Shown: positions 5,823 to 12,958 of the stretch, piece by piece
Layout of the letters: each line of letters starts with the position of its first letter
Numbering within the stretch: the first letter of the stretch is position 1
From: Nitrosomonadales bacterium
GTDB lineage: Bacteria > Pseudomonadota > Gammaproteobacteria > Burkholderiales > Sulfuricellaceae
Reading direction: 5' to 3'
DNA: 13,442 nt
Assembly (NCBI GenBank): GCA_003104895.1
Contig: PQAG01000042.1
Coordinates: forward strand, 1 to 13,442
Notes under the pieces: generated by a model
Told to the model about the DNA's origin: nothing
The model's database searches: none
What the model saw: only the letters and a program-made list of their open reading frames with translations
Position numbers and translations under genes: made by a program

Positions 5823-5897
5823 TGGCTGGGGAGGTAGGGATCGAACCTACGAATGCCGGAATCAAAATCCGGTGCCTTACCACTTGGCGACTCCCCA
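5823..5897 (-). tRNA. tRNA-Gln (anticodon TTG), CCA encoded
   Basis: The 75-nt minus-strand sequence folds as a full cloverleaf. The 7-bp acceptor stem is TGGGGAG/CTCCCCA; the D arm is GCCAAGTGGTAAGGC. The anticodon stem CCGGA/TCCGG holds the loop TTTTGAT, which gives anticodon TTG. The T arm is GTAGG-TTCGAAT-CCTAC, with discriminator G and genomically encoded CCA. It reads CAA and, by wobble, CAG codons. Its 5' end is only 5 nt after the ispE stop codon. It is therefore probably cut out of the ispE transcript by RNase P unless a promoter lies inside ispE. Confidence 0.97.
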
Positions 5898-5902
5898 ATG
5901 AT

Positions 5903-6739
5903 CTAGTCTGCATAATCCCGCAACGGGTGCCGGTCCAGACCGCGCGCTACAAAGCCCTGCCATCCGGTGGGCCTGCGCGCCAGCACCCGGATTGCCTCGT
6001 CTTCCGAGCCGAACTCCGCGAATACGCATGCGCCTGACCCCGTCATCCTGGCTGTTCCGTGCTGGCCTAGCCAGTCCAGATATTCCGCCACCTTGGGATA
6101 TCTCCTGCAAACCACAGCCTGCAAATCATTGTGCAAGTCGGCTGTCAGGAGGAGCGGTATTTTGATCGAAGTCGTGTTTCGTGTCAATTCCGGCGCAGCA
6201 AAAATCTCTGCTGTCGGTACCGAAACAGGAGGAACCAGCACCACATACCAGGCTGGCGGCAGGTGGATGGGCTGGAGAAGTTCACCCACGCCCTCGGCAA
6301 AAGCGCTTTCGCCGAACACGAATACCGGAACGTCGGCACCCAGCTGCAGCCCCAGTTGCAGCAACTGGGCGCGGGAAAGGTGGAGCTGCCACAGGCGGTT
6401 CAGGGCAAGCAGGGTGGTGGCCGCATCTGAGCTGCCGCCACCCAGCCCGCCGCCCAGCGGCAGGCGCTTTTCCACGGCGATTTCTACACCCAGCGTGCAG
6501 CCGGTGTGTTCCTGCAGCAGGCGCGCGGCACGCACCACCAGGTCTTTTTCCGGCGGGACGCCTGCCAGCCCGGTGCTGCGCAGCACCTGCCCGTCGCTGC
6601 GAGTCCTGAAGCGCAGGCTGTCGCCGTAATCGATGAGGCGGAATACGCTTTGCAGCAGGTGATATCCGTCCGGCCGCCGCCCCACCACGTGAAGGAACAG
6701 GTTGAGCTTGGCCGGGGCGGGGTAGGCGATGCCGTTCAT
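5903..6739 (-). CDS. ispE: 4-diphosphocytidyl-2-C-methyl-D-erythritol kinase
   Basis: IspE is the GHMP-family kinase that phosphorylates CDP-methylerythritol in the MEP isoprenoid pathway. The start ATG at 6739 gives 278 residues, the normal length, and is preceded by GGGAG; an in-frame ATG farther upstream lies inside lolB and is rejected. Residues 5-17 (AYPAPAKLNLFLH) contain the conserved Lys11 and Asn13. The glycine-rich ATP loop PLGGGLGGGSSDA is at 94-106. The C-terminal GHMP motif MTGSGACVFAEF follows near residue 236. The start overlaps the lolB stop as ATGA, indicating translational coupling. tRNA-Gln begins 5 nt after the stop. Confidence 0.97.
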   Translation of the reverse strand: MNGIAYPAPAKLNLFLHVVGRRPDGYHLLQSVFRLIDYGDSLRFRTRSDGQVLRSTGLAGVPPEKDLVVRAARLLQEHTGCTLGVEIAVEKRLPLGGGLGGGSSDAATTLLALNRLWQLHLSRAQLLQLGLQLGADVPVFVFGESAFAEGVGELLQPIHLPPAWYVVLVPPVSVPTAEIFAAPELTRNTTSIKIPLLLTADLHNDLQAVVCRRYPKVAEYLDWLGQHGTARMTGSGACVFAEFGSEDEAIRVLARRPTGWQGFVARGLDRHPLRDYAD

Positions 6740-7308
6740 GGCAGCTCCCAGCCGTCCACGATCAGCTTGAGCTCCAGCGTGTTGTTGCGCATCACGATGC
6801 GGGATGGCAGGACATGATTCCCTTCCATGCGATAGTCCTGGTATTCGATGTTCCACTCCTGCTGGCGCAACCGGGTGACGCGCATGCCGTCATCGTGCTC
6901 GCTTTCGGCCACGCCATCGGGCGCCGGGCGGGCGAGCACCCAGTATTGCATCCCATCCAGCGGCAGGCGCCAGCCCAGCACTTGCTCTGTCAGTTCTTCC
7001 GGGCTCTGCGCGGTGTAATGGCCTTCCGGGGTGTCCAGCGTCACGCTCTCCTTATTGCGCTGAATGCGTGCCACAGTCTGTCCAAGTGGAGAGCTCAATT
7101 GAATTTCGTCTTCGTTCGCGTGATGCCGCCAGCTCAGATTGCCGGAAAAGCCCTGCCCGTCATGCCGCACGCCAATCCGGCCGTTGAGAAGGAATGTTTC
7201 TGGGGCGGCCCAGGCTTGTGTCGCGGCGGGCAGCCTGGATGCCGGTGTGGCGCATCCTCCCAGCAGCAGCGCGCCCAGCAGTGCCAGGGCGAATTTCAGG
7301 CTGGCCAT
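6736..7308 (-). CDS. lolB: Outer-membrane lipoprotein receptor LolB
   Basis: LolB accepts lipoproteins from the periplasmic carrier LolA and inserts them in the outer membrane. The start MASLKFALALL at 7308 places a lipobox LLGGC with the lipidated cysteine at residue 19, giving 190 residues. In-frame ATGs upstream overlap the TPR gene and would spoil the signal peptide. The residue after the cysteine is Ala, consistent with outer-membrane sorting. Family features are WRHHANEDEIQLSSPLGQT, GWRLPLDGMQYWV and the C-terminal IVMRNNTLELKLIVDGWEL. The gene starts 7 nt after the TPR gene and overlaps ispE by 4 nt, so the three are one operon. Confidence 0.93.
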   Translation of the reverse strand: MASLKFALALLGALLLGGCATPASRLPAATQAWAAPETFLLNGRIGVRHDGQGFSGNLSWRHHANEDEIQLSSPLGQTVARIQRNKESVTLDTPEGHYTAQSPEELTEQVLGWRLPLDGMQYWVLARPAPDGVAESEHDDGMRVTRLRQQEWNIEYQDYRMEGNHVLPSRIVMRNNTLELKLIVDGWELP

Positions 7309-7315
7309 GAAAGCG

Positions 7316-9046
7316 CTACTTGAATTTTTGCATGACATTGCGTAACACATCGTTCTCGGGTGACAGTTTCAGGGCGGATTGCCATATCTTGCGCGCTTCA
7401 TCACGCTGGCCCTGCATCCATAGCACCTCGCCGAGATGTGCCGCAATTTCAGGGTCCGGGCGAAGTTCATGGGCTTTTTTCAGCCATTCGGCGGCCTTGC
7501 CATGTTCTCCCAGGCGGTAATAGGCCCATCCCAGGCTGTCCATGATAAGCGGGTTGCCGGGATCCAGGGACAGCGCCTTCTCCGTCAGCTGGCGCGCCTC
7601 TTCGAGGCGGATGCCGCGTTCCGCAAAAGTGTAGCCGAGGGCATTGTAGGCGTGGGCGTTGTCGGGCTTGATCTGGATCAGCTGGCGCAGGTCCTTTTCC
7701 ACCACGTCCAGCAGGTTGAGCTTTTCGGCGGCCATGGCGTGGTCGTATAGCAGTTCGGGGTGATTGGGGATTTTTTCCAGCCCTTTCCCCAGCACCTCGA
7801 AGGCCTCCTGGTGCCGTTTGGCTTCGCGCAGCAATTGCGCTTCGGCCTGGATCAGCAAAGCCCGCTGTGCGATGTCCTGGGGCTGAATCTGCTGCAGATG
7901 GCGGCTTGCCTCATCCAGCCTGCCCTGTTTTGCCATTACGCCGGCGTAGCGGATCTGGGCGTTGAGGTAGTGTTCTCCGGGGCCTACGCGTGAGAACCAC
8001 TCCGCAGCCTGTTTCAGCTGTTTGCGTTCCTCGGCAATCTGGCCAAGGTAGAAATGCGCCAGATCAGCATCCTTATACCCTGCGGCCAGCGCCCGCTGCA
8101 AATAGGTTTCAGCCGCAGCGAGGTCGGATGCCTGCAGGGCGAGCAGGCCGACGGCAAAACTGATTTCGGCATTGTTGGGCGCGTCATCCAGCACCCGCTG
8201 GAATTCGTTGCGGGCCTGCGGGTAGGATTTTTCGCTCACCAGCAGGCGGGCATAGGCGAGCCGCACTTCGCTGGCCTTGGGATAATCGTGCAGGAACGCG
8301 CGGTAAAATTCCAGGGCGTCGCTGGCGGAAACCTGCTGCAGTGCCTGGCCGTGGAACAGGGCGGCGGGCTCCCAGCCGGGGCGCAGACGGTCGGCCAGCC
8401 GCAGCTCGGCGACGGCTTCCTGGCGTTTGCCGGCGCTCCATGCGGCCTGGGCAACCGCAAAATGGGCTTCGGCACTTTCCGGATAGGGGCTGGCGAGATC
8501 CTGCACCAGTGTCAGTACGGCTTCACGGTCGCGTTGCCGCGCCAGCATCTGGTTGAGGTGGAGAAAAGCAGCCGCGCGGCCTTCGCCCTCGGCGGTGATG
8601 AGCTTTTCGAGATAGGGCCGCGCTTCGCCCAGGCGGCCGCTGTTGACCAGCAGGGCGGCGGCAGCCTGGGTGGCCTGCGGGGACTCGGGGTCGAGGGACT
8701 GCCACAGCAAGGCTGCGTCGCCGGCCTGGGAGGCTTGCCGCCCCAGGACCGCGGTTTCCGTCGCGCGCTGGGCCAGACGCGGGTCGCGGGTCTGTCTGGC
8801 CAGATCCAGCAGTGCTTCTGCGGCCAGCTCCGGCTGGCCGCGTTGCAGCGCCACTTCGCCTACCAGGTACTGGTACAGCGACTGTGCCGACAATTCCTGA
8901 TTCGGCAGGGGCGGTTTTCTCTCCTCGGCCGGGGCCTGGACTTTTTCTCCGGCGTCAGCCGGGGGCTTGCTCTGCATTGGCGCGCATGCGGCCAGTGCCA
9001 GGAGGGAGGAAGTCAACAAGGCGGATTTGAGTTTCAGGGTGGGCAT
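7316..9046 (-). CDS. Tetratricopeptide-repeat outer-membrane lipoprotein
   Basis: A 576-residue TPR lipoprotein. The N-terminus has a short basic region, a hydrophobic segment and the lipobox LALAAC with Cys21, followed by Ala, suggesting outer-membrane location. A proline- and lysine-rich linker (about 25-50) precedes an almost continuous superhelix of TPR-like units from about residue 55 to the end. The clearest repeats are near the C-terminus: AYNALGYTFAERG, MDSLGWAYYRLGEHGKAAEWLKKA and AHLGEVLWMQGQRDEARKIW. Such proteins are scaffolds with no enzymatic motif; none is seen here. It heads the lolB-ispE operon, a conserved neighbour in betaproteobacteria, so a role in envelope assembly is plausible but inferred. 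The ribosome site is weak (GAG about 10 nt upstream). Confidence 0.92.
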   Translation of the reverse strand: MPTLKLKSALLTSSLLALAACAPMQSKPPADAGEKVQAPAEERKPPLPNQELSAQSLYQYLVGEVALQRGQPELAAEALLDLARQTRDPRLAQRATETAVLGRQASQAGDAALLWQSLDPESPQATQAAAALLVNSGRLGEARPYLEKLITAEGEGRAAAFLHLNQMLARQRDREAVLTLVQDLASPYPESAEAHFAVAQAAWSAGKRQEAVAELRLADRLRPGWEPAALFHGQALQQVSASDALEFYRAFLHDYPKASEVRLAYARLLVSEKSYPQARNEFQRVLDDAPNNAEISFAVGLLALQASDLAAAETYLQRALAAGYKDADLAHFYLGQIAEERKQLKQAAEWFSRVGPGEHYLNAQIRYAGVMAKQGRLDEASRHLQQIQPQDIAQRALLIQAEAQLLREAKRHQEAFEVLGKGLEKIPNHPELLYDHAMAAEKLNLLDVVEKDLRQLIQIKPDNAHAYNALGYTFAERGIRLEEARQLTEKALSLDPGNPLIMDSLGWAYYRLGEHGKAAEWLKKAHELRPDPEIAAHLGEVLWMQGQRDEARKIWQSALKLSPENDVLRNVMQKFK

Positions 9047-9064
9047 CTTGGAGCTCGGCGTCTA

Positions 9065-9096
9065 AAGTATAATTAGTGCCCGCCAAGTATAGGCAC
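9065..9096. promoter_or_regulatory. Divergent promoter region between the TPR gene and the ABC cassette
   Basis: The 97-bp gap has a perfect plus-strand TATAAT at 9068-9073, 70 nt before the ABC ATPase start, with no good -35. Two AAGTATA copies (9065-9071 and 9085-9091) lie 20 bp apart; on the minus strand each supplies a TATACT -10-like hexamer facing the TPR gene. GTGCC (9076-9080) and GGCAC (9092-9096) form a short inverted repeat between them. Shared control of both directions is possible. Exact start sites cannot be fixed from sequence. Confidence 0.4.
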
Positions 9097-9143
9097 AACC
9101 CCTTGAACTGGCTACTCTGAACTTTAATGGCTTCCGGAACTTC

Positions 9144-9884
9144 ATGTCTGAAACGCTGCCTTCCCTCCGCGCCCGCAATCTGAGCCGCCGCCATGGCAGG
9201 CGCATGGTGCTGGAAGCGCTCGATCTGGAGCTGTATCCGGGCGAAGTGCTGGGCCTGCTGGGGCCGAATGGCGCCGGCAAGTCCACCACGATGCGGATCT
9301 TGACCGGCAACCTTGCTCCCGGCACCGGCAGCGTCGAGATCTGCGGCGTGGACCTGCTGGAAAATCCTGTGGCGGCCAAGATGCATCTTGGCTACCTGCC
9401 CGAAATTCCACCCTTGTACCGGGAGCTGACGGTGGCGGAATATTTGCGGCTGGCAGCCCGCTTGCACCGGGTGCTGGAATCAGGCGTGGATGCCGCGGTG
9501 GCGCAGGCGCTGCAGCGCTGCGATCTGGCTGGGGCGGCAAAACGCCAGATCGGCAATCTGTCCAAGGGCTTCCAGCAGCGGGTTGGCATCGCCCAGGCGA
9601 TCGTCCATTCACCCGCAGTGATCATTCTGGATGAGCCGACGGCAGGGCTGGATCCGCTGCAGATTAGAGAAATACGCGCATTGATCGCGGAGCTGGGGCG
9701 TTCCCATGGCGTGATCCTGTCCACCCATTTTCTGCCTGAAGCCGAGGCGCTCTGCAGCCGGGTGCTGATCCTGCGCCAGGGCCGGGCGGTCTTCAGCGGA
9801 ACCATTGACGGTTTGCGGCAACGCTGCCCCGGCGGCAGCCTGGAAGACTGTTTCGTCCACCTGACACGAGCGGAGACGGCATGA
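9144..9884 (+). CDS. ABC transporter ATP-binding protein, GldA/NosF-like
   Basis: The 246-residue nucleotide-binding subunit of an ABC-2-type system. Walker A is GPNGAGKS at 40-47, the signature LSKGFQQR at 139-146, Walker B VIILDEPTAGLDP at 159-171, and the switch histidine is His195 in LSTHF. Where most ABC ATPases have a Q-loop glutamine this one has GYLPEIPPLYRELTVAEYL (83-101), the form typical of the GldA/NosF-like branch. It should drive the membrane protein encoded next, whose start overlaps its stop (ATGA). Substrate is unknown. The name Gld comes from Bacteroidetes gliding genes; gliding is not implied here. Confidence 0.93.
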   Translation: MSETLPSLRARNLSRRHGRRMVLEALDLELYPGEVLGLLGPNGAGKSTTMRILTGNLAPGTGSVEICGVDLLENPVAAKMHLGYLPEIPPLYRELTVAEYLRLAARLHRVLESGVDAAVAQALQRCDLAGAAKRQIGNLSKGFQQRVGIAQAIVHSPAVIILDEPTAGLDPLQIREIRALIAELGRSHGVILSTHFLPEAEALCSRVLILRQGRAVFSGTIDGLRQRCPGGSLEDCFVHLTRAETA

Positions 9885-10621
9885 TTGCCACGATTGCAGC
9901 CAAGGAGCTCAGGATGCTGTTCAGCTCGCCGCTTGCCTGGATCACCCTCGGTGTGCTGCAGGGGGTGCTGGCCTGGCTGTTTCTCAACCAGGTGGATGCC
10001 TTTCTCGGGCTGCAGGCACAGCTGAGCCTGCTCGCCAATCCGCCAGGAGTGACGGAATTGGTGGTGGCGCCCCTGTTCGGGGCGGCCGCCATGCTGCTGC
10101 TGGCGGTCACGCCGGTTCTCGCCATGAGGCTGGTCGCGGAAGAGCGCCGCAACCATACCCTGCCCCTGCTGCTTTCTGCCCCAGTGTCGCTGTTGGACAT
10201 CGTGCTGGGCAAGTTCCTCGGGCTGTGGGTTTTTCTCTGCCTGATCATCACACTGGCAACGCTCATGGCGCTTTCTCTTCTTGCAGGCGGGCGGCTCGAC
10301 ATGGGCCTGCTGCTCGCCAACCTGTCGGGCCTCGTGCTGCTGGCGGCCAGCCTGGCCGCGCTCGGCCTTTACTTCTCCTGCCTCACCGCGCATCCTGCCG
10401 TGGCGGCCATCAGCGGCATCGGCGCTTCCCTCGGCCTGTGGCTGCTGGATATCGTGTCCAGGGATCTGGGCGCCCTTCAGGCCCTGTCGCTGTTGCAGCA
10501 TTTCGAGCGCATCATCCGGGGCTTCCTGAATAGCGCCGATGTGGCCTATTTCCTGCTGTTCACGGCGGCTTTCCTGATGCTCTCGGTGCGCCGTCTCGAC
10601 CAGGACCGGGTGCGCGGCTGA
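9881..10621 (+). CDS. ABC-2-type permease, GldF-like
   Basis: A 246-residue integral membrane protein with about six hydrophobic segments (near residues 15-35, 60-85, 105-130, 140-165, 170-190 and 220-238). The cytoplasmic motif MRLVAEERRNHTLPLLLSAPVSLLDIVLGKFLG, around residues 86-118, is characteristic of ABC-2 permeases, as is the N-terminal KELRMLFSSPLAWI. It presumably pairs with the upstream ATPase in the inner membrane. Translation is coupled to that gene by a 4-nt overlap, and the GldG-like gene starts 5 nt after its stop. Confidence 0.9.
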   Translation: MIATIAAKELRMLFSSPLAWITLGVLQGVLAWLFLNQVDAFLGLQAQLSLLANPPGVTELVVAPLFGAAAMLLLAVTPVLAMRLVAEERRNHTLPLLLSAPVSLLDIVLGKFLGLWVFLCLIITLATLMALSLLAGGRLDMGLLLANLSGLVLLAASLAALGLYFSCLTAHPAVAAISGIGASLGLWLLDIVSRDLGALQALSLLQHFERIIRGFLNSADVAYFLLFTAAFLMLSVRRLDQDRVRG

Positions 10622-10626
10622 AACCC

Positions 10627-11979
10627 ATGAAAAACTTCTCCCGGCTCCAGTTCTGGCTGCGCTGCCACCCCCGGATTTATGTGCTCTTGCTGCTTGGCAT
10701 CGCGAGCGCTGCGGGTGTGCTTAGCCAGCGCCATTTCTGGCAATGGGATGTCACCCAGAATGGGCGCCACACGCTGAGCCAGGCCAGCCGCAATGTGCTG
10801 CGCGAGCTGCCGGGGGCTGTTTCAGTGACGGCCTATGCCACCTTGCAGGACGCGCAGCTTGGCGACCTGCGACGGCCCATTCGTGATTTCCTTGCGCGTT
10901 ATCAGGGACTCAAGCCCGACCTGGTGCTGAATTTCATCGACCCGGCAGCCCGGCCCGATCTCGCGCGCGCGGCAGGGGTGCGCGTCAACGGTGAACTGGT
11001 GCTGAGCCATGGCGGCCGCAGCGAGCATCTCACGACGCTGAACGAGCAGGATTTCACCAATGCCCTGATGCGCCTGGCCCGCGGGCATGAACGGCTGGTC
11101 ATGAGCGTGAGCGGCCATGGCGAACGCAGGCTGGACGGTGGCGCGCCGCATGACCTGGGCGAATTCGGGCGCCAGCTGGCATACCAGGGTTTCCGCAGTG
11201 CAGCCCTAAGCCTGGCGCTGGTGCCGGAAGTGCCCGCCGGGGTCAATGTGCTGCTGCTTACCCAGCCGCGCAATCCCATTCCGCCGGGCGAAATGGACAA
11301 GATCCGGCGCTATCTGGCGCGCGGCGGCAGCCTTCTGTGGCTGCTGGAACCCGGCTCGCTGCAGGGCTTGCAGCCCATCGCCGAGGCGCTGGGTCTGGCG
11401 CTCACGCCGGGTGTGGTGATCGACCCCGCCGCACGTGAAGCAGGCTTTGCGCTGACAACGGCGGTGGCGGCCCAGTACGGGCCGCATGCAGTGACCGCCC
11501 AGTTCGATCTCGTCACGTTGTATCCCCATGCCCGTGCCGTGGGCGTGAATGATGATCCGGGCTGGCATGCGACGCCCTTGATCGAAACTTCCGCGCGTGC
11601 CTGGCTGGAGAACGGTGTGGCGGATGAGCAGGCCGCATTCGATGCCGCTCAGGATATCCCTGGGCCGGTGGTGATCGGCCTGGCGCTGGAACGCGAGCAG
11701 GAAGATGTCAGGCAGCGTGTGGCCGTGATCGGCAGCGGGGATTTTCTCGCCAATGCGGCCCTTGGCAATGCCGGAAACCTTGACCTCGGCATCAATCTGT
11801 TCAACTGGCTGGCGGGGGATGCAAAACTCATTTCCATCCAGCCCAAGAGCACGCTGGATGCCAGCCTGAATATCAGCAAAAGCGGGGCGATGGCGATCGC
11901 CTCGGGTTTCCTGGTCATTTTGCCCCTGTCCTTTTTCGCGATTGCTGCTCTTGTCTGGCATCGCCGTCGCAACAGTTGA
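10627..11979 (+). CDS. GldG-like ABC-system auxiliary protein
   Basis: A 450-residue protein of the GldG / ABC_transp_aux type. A transmembrane helix at about 17-33 is followed by the hallmark WDVTQNGRHTLSQAS (40-54). A large extracytoplasmic domain follows, with a Rossmann-like segment (VMSVSGHGERRLDG near 158), the loop LLLTQPRNPIPPGEMDKIRRYL near 200-221, and GGSLLWLLEPGS. A second transmembrane helix lies at about 421-443, then a basic tail (WHRRRNS). Both ends anchored in the membrane is the usual GldG plan. It is the third gene of the ATPase-permease-GldG trio. No catalytic motif is visible and the substrate is unknown. mutM begins 18 nt downstream on the same strand. Confidence 0.88.
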   Translation: MKNFSRLQFWLRCHPRIYVLLLLGIASAAGVLSQRHFWQWDVTQNGRHTLSQASRNVLRELPGAVSVTAYATLQDAQLGDLRRPIRDFLARYQGLKPDLVLNFIDPAARPDLARAAGVRVNGELVLSHGGRSEHLTTLNEQDFTNALMRLARGHERLVMSVSGHGERRLDGGAPHDLGEFGRQLAYQGFRSAALSLALVPEVPAGVNVLLLTQPRNPIPPGEMDKIRRYLARGGSLLWLLEPGSLQGLQPIAEALGLALTPGVVIDPAAREAGFALTTAVAAQYGPHAVTAQFDLVTLYPHARAVGVNDDPGWHATPLIETSARAWLENGVADEQAAFDAAQDIPGPVVIGLALEREQEDVRQRVAVIGSGDFLANAALGNAGNLDLGINLFNWLAGDAKLISIQPKSTLDASLNISKSGAMAIASGFLVILPLSFFAIAALVWHRRRNS

Positions 11980-11997
11980 CCGGTCCCCTGTTCACCT

Positions 11998-12813
11998 ATG
12001 CCTGAACTGCCCGAAGTTGAAACCACCCGCCGCGGTCTCGAGCCCCATCTGGGCGGCCAGATCATCAGGGCCGTCATGGTTCGCGACGCCCGCCTGCGTT
12101 TTCCTGTGATCCCTGAACTGGCGCGCATACTGCCCGGGCTGGTCATACGCGGGATCGGGCGGCGCGGCAAATACCTGCTGCTGGATTGCGGCCGGGGCTG
12201 GCTGATCCTGCATCTGGGCATGTCCGGCAGCCTGCGCATTCTGCCCGCCGCCACTCCGGCGGAAAAGCATGACCACTTCGATCTGGTGCTGGAGAATGGT
12301 TTTTGCATGCGCCTGCGCGATCCGCGCCGTTTCGGTGCCGTAATCTGGACAGAAACTGACCCAATGCGTCACCCCCTGCTGGATAAACTGGGAGTTGAAC
12401 CGCTGACAGCCGGTTTTGATGGCGCCTGGCTGTACCGGGTGACGCGCGGCAAGAAAACCAATATCAAGCAAACCCTGATGGATGGCCATCTGCTGGCGGG
12501 CGTAGGCAATATTTACGCCAACGAAGCCCTGTTCCGCGCCGCCATCAATCCTACGCTTCCCGCTGCGCGCCTGGGGCGGGAGCGCTGCGGCCGGCTGGCC
12601 CGCACGGTGAAGGAGGTGCTGGAGCAGGCGATTGCCGCGGGCGGCAGCAGCCTGCGGGACTTTGTCGGCAGCAGCGGCAAGCCGGGATATTTCCAGCAGC
12701 AGTACTTCGTTTATGGCCGTGCCGGAGAGCCCTGTCACGTCTGCGCCAGCTCCGTCCGCCTGCTGCGGCAGGGGCAGCGTGCCACTTTTTATTGCCCGGT
12801 CTGCCAGAAGTGA
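11998..12813 (+). CDS. mutM: Formamidopyrimidine-DNA glycosylase (Fpg/MutM)
   Basis: MutM excises 8-oxoguanine and formamidopyrimidines and nicks the abasic site by beta,delta-elimination. The 271-residue length is standard. The catalytic N-terminus MPELPEVETTRRGL has Pro2 and Glu3; Lys58 lies in GRRGKYLLL. HLGMSG is at 72-77, the helix-two-turn-helix carries GVGNIYANEALFRA, and the zinc finger has Cys246, Cys249, Cys266 and Cys269, ending CPVCQK. All key residues are present. The ribosome site is poor, and the 18-nt gap after the GldG-like gene suggests co-transcription with that cassette. Confidence 0.98.
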   Translation: MPELPEVETTRRGLEPHLGGQIIRAVMVRDARLRFPVIPELARILPGLVIRGIGRRGKYLLLDCGRGWLILHLGMSGSLRILPAATPAEKHDHFDLVLENGFCMRLRDPRRFGAVIWTETDPMRHPLLDKLGVEPLTAGFDGAWLYRVTRGKKTNIKQTLMDGHLLAGVGNIYANEALFRAAINPTLPAARLGRERCGRLARTVKEVLEQAIAAGGSSLRDFVGSSGKPGYFQQQYFVYGRAGEPCHVCASSVRLLRQGQRATFYCPVCQK

Positions 12814-12823
12814 TGGCAGGTGG

Positions 12824-12867
12824 CATGCAAATTGCCTTTATTCATGCAAATTTCATGCTTCATGAAA
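12824..12867. repeat. Direct and inverted repeats upstream of the dynamin-like gene
   Basis: CATGCAAATT occurs twice (12824-12833 and 12843-12852), 19 bp apart. Directly after the second copy TTTCATG and CATGAAA (12851-12857 and 12861-12867) make a perfect 7-bp inverted repeat with a 3-base gap. The cluster lies 26 to 70 bp upstream of the candidate -35 box, where a regulator could bind. No T-tract follows, so it is not a normal terminator for mutM. Confidence 0.55.
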
Positions 12868-12892
12868 ACACTTAGCATCCACGCGGACAGCA

Positions 12893-12920
12893 TTGTTTAA
12901 TTTATATTTTATGCTAAAGT
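12893..12920 (+). promoter_or_regulatory. Candidate promoter for the dynamin-like gene
   Basis: TTGTTT (12893-12898) and TAAAGT (12915-12920) are separated by 16 bp, with TGC immediately before the -10 as in extended -10 promoters. The segment 12892-12918 is much more AT-rich than its surroundings. A start about 7 bp downstream would leave a leader of about 30 nt including the GGGGGA ribosome site. Confidence 0.5.
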
Positions 12921-12958
12921 ACGGTGGCATCGCTGACGAGCGGCTATGGGGGAATTAA

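Noticed and set aside
4906..5901. 331-codon plus-strand open frame across prs and tRNA-Gln
   Set aside because: It runs through a clear tRNA and antisense to prs, and is histidine/valine-rich as expected for a shadow frame.
6740..6856. Upstream extension of ispE
   Set aside because: The added 39 residues lie wholly inside lolB, lack family similarity, and a good ribosome site precedes the ATG at 6739.
8054..9076. 340-codon plus-strand open frame opposite the TPR gene
   Set aside because: The opposite strand encodes a convincing TPR lipoprotein with signal peptide; the plus-strand product is glycine/glutamine-rich antisense translation.
9392..10501. 369-codon minus-strand open frame across the ABC genes
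   Set aside because: It covers the Walker motifs of a definite ATPase in antisense and has no ribosome site or family features.
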